Assembly (NCBI GenBank): GCA_938045295.1
Contig: CALINO010000005.1
Location: 1 to 46,435 of the forward strand
Length of the DNA stretch: 46,435 nucleotides
Reading direction: 5' to 3'
From: an uncultured Arenicella sp.
GTDB lineage: Bacteria; Pseudomonadota; Gammaproteobacteria; Arenicellales; Arenicellaceae
Made by a program: the position numbers and the translations under genes. The notes under the pieces are model-generated. The model was not told the DNA's origin. It ran no database searches and saw only the letters and a list, made by a program, of their open reading frames with translations. Positions 7,253-15,005 of this stretch are shown here, piece by piece; position 1 is the stretch's first letter; each line of letters begins with the position of its first letter.

Positions 7253-9598
7253 TTACTTTTTAAACGCCGCCGCCAACTTAGCCGCCATGGCATTATTGGC
7301 CATTGGTTTTGCTGGTTTGGCTTTTCTTTCTTGCTGACGATTCATGCGCGGTTTCGCCTTGCCAGCAGCACCACCTCGATCACGCTGCTCCTGCTTAGTG
7401 TCTTGCAAGCGCATGGTTAACGCAATTCGCTTACGCTGAATGTCCACTTCCATCACTTTAACTTTTACAATTTGCCCCGCTTTGACAACGGAATGAGGGT
7501 CTTCAACAAATTTATCAGCCAAACACGAAATGTGCACTAACCCGTCTTGATGCACGCCAATATCAACAAACGCACCAAAGTTAGTAACATTGGTGACCGT
7601 GCCTTCTAGAACCATGTCTTCGGCTAAATCTTTAATGCTTTCAACGCCGTCTTTTAAATTGGCGGTTTTAAATTCAGGCCGTGGATCACGCCCTGGTTTA
7701 TCAAGTTCATTAATAATGTCAGTAATGGTCGGCACACCAAATTGTTCGGTAGTGTAGTCTTGCGGCTTCAGTGATTTTAAAAACGCACTGTCGCCAATAA
7801 TCGAATTGATTTCTCGGCCATTCTTCTTTGCAATGGCTTCTACCACACCATACGCTTCAGGGTGTACCCCAGAGGCATCAAGCGGATTAGCATTACTTGA
7901 TACAATGCGTAAAAAACCAGCCGCTTGCTCAAACGTTTTGTCGCCCAAACGTGGCACCGCCTTTAGCGCTTCACGACTATTAAATTCACCGTTGGTGTTA
8001 CGGTATTCAACAATATTGCTGGCGATGGTTTCGTTTAAGCCTGACACACGCTTGAGCAATGGCATGGACGCCATATTTAAATCCACGCCCACGTCGTTTA
8101 CGCAATCTTCAATCACGGTATCGAGCTGCCGCCCTAGTTGGTATTGATTCACATCGTGCTGATACTGACCAACCCCAATTGACTTTGGTTCAATTTTCAC
8201 CAACTCCGCCAACGGGTCTTGTAAGCGGCGCGCAATTGACACGGCACCGCGAATCGTAACATCCAAGTCAGGGAACTCTTTGGCCGCAAACTCAGAAGCT
8301 GAATACACCGAAGCACCGGCTTCGTTCACCATCACCTTCTGTAATTTCAGCTCAGGGTGAAGCTTAATTAAGTCACCGGCTAGCTTGTCTGTTTCTCTTG
8401 AAGCCGTACCATTACCCACCGCAATCAATTGCGCATCGTGCTTTTTGGCTAACACCGCCAACTCGGCAATGGCTTGGTCCCATTGATTCTTAGGCGCGTG
8501 TGGGTAGATTGTGCCTTGATCACGATACTGACCAGTGTTATCCACCACCGCCACTTTAACCCCTGTGCGCAAACCTGGGTCTAGGCCGATGGTTGCTTTA
8601 GCACCGGCAGGCGCGGCCAACAACAAATCTTTTAAATTAGTAGAGAACACTCGAATGGCTTCCATTTCCGCGCGCTCTTTTAAGCCAAACATTAAATCAC
8701 CGCTCACGTGCAGTAAAATTTTAATGCGCCACGCCCAGCTGACCACTTGCGCTAACCATTTATCCGCCGGGCGACCTTGGGCCGCAATATTAAACGCTTT
8801 CGCCACCATTTGCTCGCACGGGTGCGCCAAGTCGCCCAACCAGCCTTCTTCCGGCGCTTCAAGGTCTAAAGTGGAAACCAAGATGCCTTCATTACGCCCA
8901 CGAAAAATCGCCAACGCTCGGTGCGACGGTATGTTTTTATAAGGCTCTTGATAGTCAAAATAATCGCGAAACTTAACGCCTTCTTGCTCTTTGTCTTTGG
9001 CCACGTTCACGCTCACCACGCCCTTGTCTTGCAACAAGGTACGAATGTCATTCAGTAAGCTGGCGTCTTCCGCAAAGCGCTCCATCAAAATAGCACGTGC
9101 CCCGTCCAGTGCTGCTTTAACATCAGGCACCGGCGTTTCTTCGGCGTCGTTTAAATAATTCGCCGCTTGCTCTTCTGGCACCAGCATGGGGTCGGCCAAT
9201 AATGCTTCGGCCAATGGCTCAAGCCCGGCTTCAATCGCAATTTGGCCTTTGGTTCTGCGCTTAGGCTTATAAGGCAAATACAAATCTTCAAGCACGGTTT
9301 TTGTTTCAGCCGCTTGAATGTCTTTTGCCAAGTCATCATTTAGCTTACCTTGCTCTTCAATGCTGTTTAAAATACTCTGCCGTCGCTCTTCAAGTTCGCG
9401 CAAATATTTAAGGCGCTCTTCCAGAAGACGCAATTGCGAATCGTCCAACCCGCCCGTTACCTCTTTACGATAACGCGAGATAAACGGCACGGTGGCACCT
9501 TCATCCAACAACGTAATGGCGGCCGTTACCTGCGCTTGATTAACTGGGCTGGCTGCTTGAGACAACTCTTCGGCAATGCGTTTTTCAATAGACTGCAT
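7253..9598 (-). CDS. tex: Tex family RNA-binding transcription accessory protein
   Basis: 781-residue homologue of Tex, an RNA-binding protein tied to transcription and RNA decay. Domains in order: Tex N-terminal helical region ([33 protein letters not shown]), a YqgF/RuvX-like fold ([18 protein letters not shown]), helix-hairpin-helix motifs ([15 protein letters not shown]) and a C-terminal S1 RNA-binding domain ([26 protein letters not shown]). A basic, Ala/Lys-rich tail follows. I chose ATG 9598 because GAAG lies six bases upstream and the protein then aligns with E. coli Tex; a TTG four codons earlier (9610) is also open. Confidence 0.96.
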   Translation of the reverse strand: MQSIEKRIAEELSQAASPVNQAQVTAAITLLDEGATVPFISRYRKEVTGGLDDSQLRLLEERLKYLRELEERRQSILNSIEEQGKLNDDLAKDIQAAETKTVLEDLYLPYKPKRRTKGQIAIEAGLEPLAEALLADPMLVPEEQAANYLNDAEETPVPDVKAALDGARAILMERFAEDASLLNDIRTLLQDKGVVSVNVAKDKEQEGVKFRDYFDYQEPYKNIPSHRALAIFRGRNEGILVSTLDLEAPEEGWLGDLAHPCEQMVAKAFNIAAQGRPADKWLAQVVSWAWRIKILLHVSGDLMFGLKERAEMEAIRVFSTNLKDLLLAAPAGAKATIGLDPGLRTGVKVAVVDNTGQYRDQGTIYPHAPKNQWDQAIAELAVLAKKHDAQLIAVGNGTASRETDKLAGDLIKLHPELKLQKVMVNEAGASVYSASEFAAKEFPDLDVTIRGAVSIARRLQDPLAELVKIEPKSIGVGQYQHDVNQYQLGRQLDTVIEDCVNDVGVDLNMASMPLLKRVSGLNETIASNIVEYRNTNGEFNSREALKAVPRLGDKTFEQAAGFLRIVSSNANPLDASGVHPEAYGVVEAIAKKNGREINSIIGDSAFLKSLKPQDYTTEQFGVPTITDIINELDKPGRDPRPEFKTANLKDGVESIKDLAEDMVLEGTVTNVTNFGAFVDIGVHQDGLVHISCLADKFVEDPHSVVKAGQIVKVKVMEVDIQRKRIALTMRLQDTKQEQRDRGGAAGKAKPRMNRQQERKAKPAKPMANNAMAAKLAAAFKK

Positions 9599-9801
9599 AA
9601 AAGACTTCAACTGATAATTTAAACGAATTAAGCGCCCAATTATCTGCGGGTAGTGTTACCAGTTCAACCACTATTTTAATCGGCTGTTATCTGTGATTTT
9701 AGTCGCACCACAAAAGAACATTACAACTGGACAGAAGTCACAGCAAGCTGGCTTTATTAGACCATTGCCCAGCAACAAAACTAGAATACCTCCTGTTTTA
9801 A

Positions 9802-9817
9802 TTTGTTTGTTTGTTTG
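9802..9817 (+). repeat. TTTG x4 tetranucleotide tract upstream of the S8 protease
   Basis: Four perfect TTTG units lie 61-88 bases before the likely start of the protease gene, in its promoter or leader region. Tetranucleotide tracts can change length by slippage, but four copies is short for that. Confidence 0.7.
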
Positions 9818-9889
9818 TGCCAACTTAAAATACTGTGTCTTCGCTGGCTCTTTGCAGCCGTTGGAATATTTAGATTGATGGGAATAAAA

Positions 9890-11341
9890 ATGGATCACCT
9901 TATTAAAAGCGTTACAGTCACTGCAAATGCTCTTTTTATGCTTTTGCTTTTCACTACAGCTATTGGGCAAGTGGCTCACGCCAATGAACTAAAATTATCC
10001 AATAGTACTAATGAATTTATCGGACAACAGCTTTCTGACTCTGGAACAGTCAGTGTGATTGTTGAGCTTTCACCAAGCACCACAATGCAAGGCTTGTCTG
10101 GCTCATCATTAAAAGAGCATTCAAGACTGTCAAAATCAAATTTTAGAAATACGCTTTCTCAATCACTTCAAACTAAAATAACGGATGAGTTCGATTACTT
10201 TCCTGGGGTGGTGTTTAACATTACCGCTGAAGAATTAACGCTATTAAAAAAACAACCTGGAATTAAAAATATTTACCCTAACCGTTGGCGCCAATTATCA
10301 CTCGCTCAGACCACAAAAATAGTTTACCCAAGACAACAGAAGACACCGTTTAATGGCAATAATGAATGGGTTGTAGCGGTATTAGATACCGGCGCAGACC
10401 TGAACCACAGTTTTTTAAAGTCTAACGGTGTCAACAAGATCGTTTCTGAGGCCTGTTACTCTGGTGCTGGCATACGAGACCCTCGAGTAATCAGCCTGTG
10501 CCCAGGTAGAGCTTTTTCTTCAACTGGAACCGGCTCAGGAAGAAGTTGTTCCGGAGTCGATGGTTGCTTTCACGGCACGCATGTGGCGGGTATTGCTATA
10601 GGTGATCGTGATACGGATGGGGCTGCTGATGGCGTTGCCCATAAAGGCAAATTAATGCCCATACAAGTTTTTACCCGAATAAACGACGCCCCTACTTGCA
10701 GAGGGCCATCCAGTTGTGTATTAACTGCTGACAGTGATTGGATAAAAGGTTTAGAGCGGGTATATACATTACGTAATACATTTAAGTTTGCGGCTGTAAA
10801 CATGAGTCTTGGCGGTGGTAGTTTTAGCAGCTCATGCAACTCAGAAAACCCTGCAGCCACCAGCATTATTAATCGGCTTAGAAATGCCGGCATTGCAACG
10901 GTAATTGCGGCCGGGAATGATGGCTTTGGCACTCGATTGAGTTACCCAGCCTGCATTTCCAGTGCCATTTCTGTCGGTGCAACGACTGACTCAGACGAAA
11001 TTGCTTTTTTCAGTAACGAAAATTCTCAATTGGATTTATTCGCTCCCGGCGTCGATGTTATATCATCAACTCCCGGCGGTGGATTTGTATCGGCAAGCGG
11101 CACCTCGATGGCCGCACCGCATGTGGCTGGAGCATTCGCGGTAATTAAACATGCTCAACCCGACCTTACCGTAAACCAAATTGAAACTCTGTTAAAACGT
11201 GTAGGACCACAAGTTCAACTAAGCTTCATCTCAACCAGCCGACGTCGCCTGGCCATTCGTGATGCATTGAAAGAACTAGGGGTCATTGACGACACCATCA
11301 TCACGCCCATTTTAAATATGTTATTACTTGAAGAAGAGTAG
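9890..11341 (+). CDS. Secreted subtilisin-like serine protease (peptidase S8, 483 aa)
   Basis: Signal peptide (residues 1-31, ending VAHA), an I9-type propeptide (VSVIVELSPS to GIKNIYPN, about 53-131) and an S8 catalytic domain. The triad is visible: D166 in AVLDTGAD, H228 in FHGTHVAG and S406 in SGTSMAAPHVAG, with oxyanion N343 in AAGNDG. Several cysteines suggest disulfides and an extracellular or periplasmic site. Start: ATG 9890 has GGGA six bases upstream; ATG 9878 is possible, while the TTG at 9803 would spoil the signal peptide. No C-terminal sorting or extra domain is seen; the tail is short and acidic. It stands alone and is convergent with the next gene. Confidence 0.93.
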   Translation: MDHLIKSVTVTANALFMLLLFTTAIGQVAHANELKLSNSTNEFIGQQLSDSGTVSVIVELSPSTTMQGLSGSSLKEHSRLSKSNFRNTLSQSLQTKITDEFDYFPGVVFNITAEELTLLKKQPGIKNIYPNRWRQLSLAQTTKIVYPRQQKTPFNGNNEWVVAVLDTGADLNHSFLKSNGVNKIVSEACYSGAGIRDPRVISLCPGRAFSSTGTGSGRSCSGVDGCFHGTHVAGIAIGDRDTDGAADGVAHKGKLMPIQVFTRINDAPTCRGPSSCVLTADSDWIKGLERVYTLRNTFKFAAVNMSLGGGSFSSSCNSENPAATSIINRLRNAGIATVIAAGNDGFGTRLSYPACISSAISVGATTDSDEIAFFSNENSQLDLFAPGVDVISSTPGGGFVSASGTSMAAPHVAGAFAVIKHAQPDLTVNQIETLLKRVGPQVQLSFISTSRRRLAIRDALKELGVIDDTIITPILNMLLLEEE

Positions 11342-11354
11342 TGTTGAGTGATTA

Positions 11355-11384
11355 CCCCCCTCGTGCCACTTTTTTGGAGGGGGG
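11355..11384. terminator. GC-rich hairpin between convergent genes
   Basis: CCCCCCTC (11355-11362) pairs with GAGGGGGG (11377-11384) around a 14-base loop that contains T6. It sits between the convergent protease and S1/P1-like genes. No T-tract follows on either strand, so termination is a guess from stem strength and position. Confidence 0.35.
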
Positions 11385-11425
11385 CAATCGGCAGCAGGTA
11401 AACAACCATCATTTTCTGATCCAAG

Positions 11426-12481
11426 TTAATATGATGGTGTTATAAATGGCGGCTGTGTTGGGTAATAATAACTGGCAAAATTTGACATATTCGGCGAGCC
11501 TGCATCCTGCCAAGCCTGCTGCCACAACCGAGCCAGCACATCCACAGCAATAGCTAGACGTTCTATTACAAAGCGCTCATAATGTTTTGCAGCCTTACTC
11601 GTCGTTTTGCGTTGCGCTGAGAACGATCGATTATTTAGAGAGCCTTTCTCAATCAGCGAATATCGATTATCCAGTTTCATTAGCCGCTCTAAATTCGCAT
11701 GACTATCAGCAATTAGTGCCCACACTATTTTTTGCGGATCACCCAATATTTCCTTACGTTGCTTAAGCTTATAAGACTTTAACCACAAATGACGTTTGCT
11801 CGCTTTAAGTCTGACTTTTCTCGGTAATTTGAACGACAACTCAGACACCACGGCAGATTCAAAATAATAATACCGCCCTGTATTGCCACTTAGCTGGCCA
11901 TCGTGGTTTTCTGTGGTGAGATGTGGGTTGGCTAAATCGGCCACAAAATGTGCCATTAAGCCAGCGTAATTTAACGCTTGGTTAATATGATGAACTTTCA
12001 ATTCTTCAGGCTTATTGTCGAGCCCGGTTAATTCTTCAACCATCAGCTTATACAGCTGCAACACGCGCCATGGGGCCGTACCTACGTCGTCAGGCGCCAT
12101 GCCATAATCGTTACAAAGCGCCTTATACGCATCAAAGCTCAACGGCACTTTAGACCAGTCTTGAATGCCGTCGGCCAGCTTGCCTAAGTTTACTTTCTCT
12201 AGTGAAATGTAATGCGTGGGTGAATTAGCTTGCTTGGCTTGGTCACTCATATAGTCGGCACGCCACACGGTGTCTGGCGCATTAGACAAGTGCGAAAGCA
12301 GATGGTCGCGCAGCAAGAAGGGGCGCATTAAGTTAACGTCACCGCCACTTAAGTCTCTCATATGCTGCACCGCAACACGCGTGACCACATCATGACCGCG
12401 CTCACCCCAAGCCAACGCACTATGATTAATGGCAAAAAACAGCGTGACGGTTAAGGCAATGGTTAAGATTTTTACGTTCAT
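11426..12481 (-). CDS. Secreted S1/P1-nuclease or zinc-phospholipase-C-like protein (351 aa)
   Basis: The signal peptide (NHSALA) would be cut to leave tryptophan as mature residue 1, as in S1/P1 nucleases and Bacillus PLC where Trp1 binds zinc. Other likely ligands: H30 (WGERGHDVV), D70 (SNAPDTVWR), H90 (PTHYI), H178 and D182 (MAHFVAD), H187 or H193. The last motif, normally H-x3-[DE], reads YYYFE, so one zinc-2 histidine looks replaced by tyrosine. It could hydrolyse nucleic acid or phospholipid phosphodiesters, or have lost activity. The C-terminal region is basic. I chose ATG 12481 over 12499 because it gives a clean signal peptide; neither has a strong ribosome-binding site. Confidence 0.8.
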   Translation of the reverse strand: MNVKILTIALTVTLFFAINHSALAWGERGHDVVTRVAVQHMRDLSGGDVNLMRPFLLRDHLLSHLSNAPDTVWRADYMSDQAKQANSPTHYISLEKVNLGKLADGIQDWSKVPLSFDAYKALCNDYGMAPDDVGTAPWRVLQLYKLMVEELTGLDNKPEELKVHHINQALNYAGLMAHFVADLANPHLTTENHDGQLSGNTGRYYYFESAVVSELSFKLPRKVRLKASKRHLWLKSYKLKQRKEILGDPQKIVWALIADSHANLERLMKLDNRYSLIEKGSLNNRSFSAQRKTTSKAAKHYERFVIERLAIAVDVLARLWQQAWQDAGSPNMSNFASYYYPTQPPFITPSY

Positions 12482-12613
12482 TATTTCTAATTTAGGCATA
12501 AAGGATAAATGGCGTTAATAAATACTATAACGACTAAATTGATTTGATACATATAAAAGAAATTCACATTACATTGATAGTATTGCTTCACACAAACCAG
12601 TAACAATAAAAAC

Positions 12614-13711
12614 ATGACCGCAAACGCTGATAACTCGGGATTTAAACGCAATACATTACCCAAAGCCAATCGCCTAATTGACTTAGCCGAGCATGGGAAG
12701 CTTCCGGATTTTTTAATTCGATACGGCATACGTCGGCTTTGTTTAAGGCGTTTACAACAAGAGCATATTAATCAGCCTGAACAACAGCAAGAACGCTATC
12801 AAACGTTGATTGATGAATTGCGACAAAGCCCAATTGCGATTGAAACTGAGGCGGCCAACGAACAACATTATGAAGTACCCACTGCATTTTATTTATCATC
12901 GCTGGGCACGCGATTAAAATACAGTTGCGCCTACTACCCAACGCCCAACACGTCATTAGATGACGCCGAAGAAGCCATGCTCACCTTATACGAGCAGCGC
13001 GCCGAATTGCATGATGGGCAGCACATATTAGAACTCGGCTGCGGCTGGGGCTCATTAACCTTGTGGATGGCAGAGCGTTTCCCTAACAGCCTAATTACGG
13101 CCGTATCCAATTCCAGCACACAGAAAGAATACATTGATCAACAATGCGCAACCAAGGGCTTTAATAACGTTAACGTGATCACCGCCGATGTAAACCACTT
13201 GTCATTAGACATGGCGCAGTTTGATCGAGCCATTTCAATTGAAATGTTCGAACACATGAGAAACTATCGCACCTTACTGCAACGCATCTCGTCTTGGTTA
13301 AAGCCTAGCGGTAAGCTGTTTGTGCATATTTTTGCCCACCGCAATGTGATGTACCCTTTTGAAATAGCGGGCGAAGAAGACTGGATGTCAAAGCACTTTT
13401 TCACCGGCGGCTTGATGCCATCAATAGACACGCTACTGCATTTTCAAGAGCATTTACACTTAGACAAACGCTGGCTGGTTAATGGCCAACATTATGAAAA
13501 AACCTGCAACCATTGGTTAGAAAAAACCGATCAGCATAAAACCGAGATCATTACCGCCTTCAAAACGTCTTATGGCGAAAGAGAGGCTCATGTGTGGCTG
13601 CAACGCTGGCGTATGTTTTACATGGCCTGCGCTGAGCTGTTTGGCTTACGAAATGGCAATGAATGGATGGTGGCTCACTATTTGTTTGAAAATAAAACGC
13701 TTGAAAGCTAA
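12614..13711 (+). CDS. SAM-dependent methyltransferase, cyclopropane-fatty-acid-synthase family
   Basis: 365 residues. The core is a class I methyltransferase: EQHYEVPTAFYLSSLG and YSCAYYPT, typical of the CFA/mycolic methyltransferase family, then the SAM-binding LELGCGWGSLTLWMAE, an acidic loop ITADVNHL and the family motif SIEMFEHMRNY. CFA synthases add a methylene bridge to unsaturated acyl chains of phospholipids. This protein is closer in layout to the shorter relatives, which include N-methyltransferases, and has a C-terminal WLQRWRMFYMACAELF helix. The substrate is therefore open. ATG 12614 gives the full family N-terminus. Its stop is one base from the convergent YceI gene. Confidence 0.85.
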   Translation: MTANADNSGFKRNTLPKANRLIDLAEHGKLPDFLIRYGIRRLCLRRLQQEHINQPEQQQERYQTLIDELRQSPIAIETEAANEQHYEVPTAFYLSSLGTRLKYSCAYYPTPNTSLDDAEEAMLTLYEQRAELHDGQHILELGCGWGSLTLWMAERFPNSLITAVSNSSTQKEYIDQQCATKGFNNVNVITADVNHLSLDMAQFDRAISIEMFEHMRNYRTLLQRISSWLKPSGKLFVHIFAHRNVMYPFEIAGEEDWMSKHFFTGGLMPSIDTLLHFQEHLHLDKRWLVNGQHYEKTCNHWLEKTDQHKTEIITAFKTSYGEREAHVWLQRWRMFYMACAELFGLRNGNEWMVAHYLFENKTLES

Positions 13712-13712
13712 A

Positions 13713-14342
13713 TTAATTTTTTTGAAATTCGGCAAAGGCTTCAATCTGCACTTCGTCGCCAACCAACGGAATGTACGCGTCCATGCCAAAACCTGAACGT
13801 TTAAAGCTGCCCGTTGCTGAGAAGCCTAAGGTGTATTTGTCGGTTAATATATAGTTTGCGCCGCCATGAAACACCACCGTCATCACTAATGGCTGCTGCT
13901 TGCCACGCCAATCCAGCTCACCGGTGAACTCAAAACGGCTGTCATCAATAGGAGTAACGTTCAATGTAGAAAAGCGCGCTTGCGGGTAACGTGCTTGATC
14001 AAACCAAGTGTCTTCCATCAAGTCTTGCTTTAAACTCTCGTCATTGATGTCTAATGAATTGATATCAATCACCGCCGTTAGCTTAGCGTCTTGCACATTT
14101 TCAGGGTCAAACTCCAGCTCGGCATCAATCGCATTAAACCGCCCCACATAGGTAGATAACCCTAAGTGTTGCACTTTAAATAAAACCGCGGCATGAGATT
14201 GATCCAATGAGTATTGCCCAGACTTTAACGTTACTACATCAGTGTTTACTTTGGGCGTTACCAACGGCGTTAATACCGACGAACAGGCGCTTAACATAAT
14301 CAATAGCGCAACCGCGGTTATGCTTTTTTTTACATCAAACAT
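13713..14342 (-). CDS. YceI-like lipoprotein (209 aa)
   Basis: The lipobox LSAC puts the lipid-bearing cysteine at residue 20, so the protein is membrane-anchored, probably periplasmic side. The rest is a YceI lipocalin-like barrel: YSLDQSHAAVLFKVQHLGLSTYVGRF, ARYPQARFST, GELDWRGKQQPLV and FSATGSFKRSGFGM. YceI proteins bind isoprenoid or other amphipathic lipids in a hydrophobic pore. The start at 14342 has a good AGGAG seven bases upstream. Most YceI proteins are soluble; a lipoprotein form is also known. It could work on lipids with the convergent methyltransferase, but nothing shows it. Confidence 0.93.
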   Translation of the reverse strand: MFDVKKSITAVALLIMLSACSSVLTPLVTPKVNTDVVTLKSGQYSLDQSHAAVLFKVQHLGLSTYVGRFNAIDAELEFDPENVQDAKLTAVIDINSLDINDESLKQDLMEDTWFDQARYPQARFSTLNVTPIDDSRFEFTGELDWRGKQQPLVMTVVFHGGANYILTDKYTLGFSATGSFKRSGFGMDAYIPLVGDEVQIEAFAEFQKN

Positions 14343-14425
14343 ACGTTTCTCCTGTCGGTTTATTTATCGATTTATCACTTCTACAGCGATTCAAAACTAA
14401 TTTAGGCGCTTATATGTACGCAGGC

Positions 14426-14965
14426 TTAGCGGTGGCACTCGTCCAACAAATCTTGCATGTGCTGTTGGCCCAACTGTTTTAACAAGCTTACATTATTGAC
14501 CGGAATATTGCCCGTATCTGGGTGCGCGTTAATTGCTTGCTCTAAGCTGCTTTCACGCAAAATATGCAGCATGGGGTACGGCGAGCGATTGGTGTAATTT
14601 TCAACATCGCCCGCAGCCGTACCGGCAAATTGATAATCCGGGTGAAAACTGGCGACCTGATAAGTACCGTCTAACGACATTTGCTCAAGCAAAGAATCAG
14701 CAAAATCTAAAAATTGGTTGTACTCACCAAAGTCTTGCAACACATGCGGGTGCACTAATAAAGTGGTTTCTATCTCTGGTTGACGACTCAGCAGTGCCAA
14801 CTCAACCACCAATGCGTGCAAAAGTTGCTCAACGTCATTCACCTCACTGACCGATACCCGCACTGAATTGTGTACCCATTCACGTTTGGCAAACGGGCAA
14901 AGGTTAAGGCCGATCACCACTTTCTCAACCCAGTTCTGGGTGGCGGTTGTAAAAATATCGCTCAC
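14426..14965 (-). CDS. DUF1415 family protein
   Basis: About 179 residues matching DUF1415: NWVEKVVIGLNLCPFAKREWV near the N-terminus, TTLLVHPHVL, FLDFADSLL, ASFHPDYQFAG and the NRSPYPMLHILRESS block. The function is not known; the conserved Cys, His and Asp residues hint at a metal or redox site. The start is uncertain: GTG 14965 has GAGTG upstream and matches the short N-terminus of the family, while TTG 14977 adds four residues. It begins 40 bases after the YbbP-like gene on the same strand, so it may be co-transcribed with ybbA-ybbP. Confidence 0.88.
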   Translation of the reverse strand: MSDIFTTATQNWVEKVVIGLNLCPFAKREWVHNSVRVSVSEVNDVEQLLHALVVELALLSRQPEIETTLLVHPHVLQDFGEYNQFLDFADSLLEQMSLDGTYQVASFHPDYQFAGTAAGDVENYTNRSPYPMLHILRESSLEQAINAHPDTGNIPVNNVSLLKQLGQQHMQDLLDECHR

Positions 14966-15005
14966 GATTTCACTCAATATATTGTTATTTATTCATGCCA
15001 GTGAC

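Noticed and set aside
9671-9979. 102-codon minus-strand ORF between tex and the protease
   Set aside because: It overlaps the protease start on the other strand, has odd composition and no start signal.
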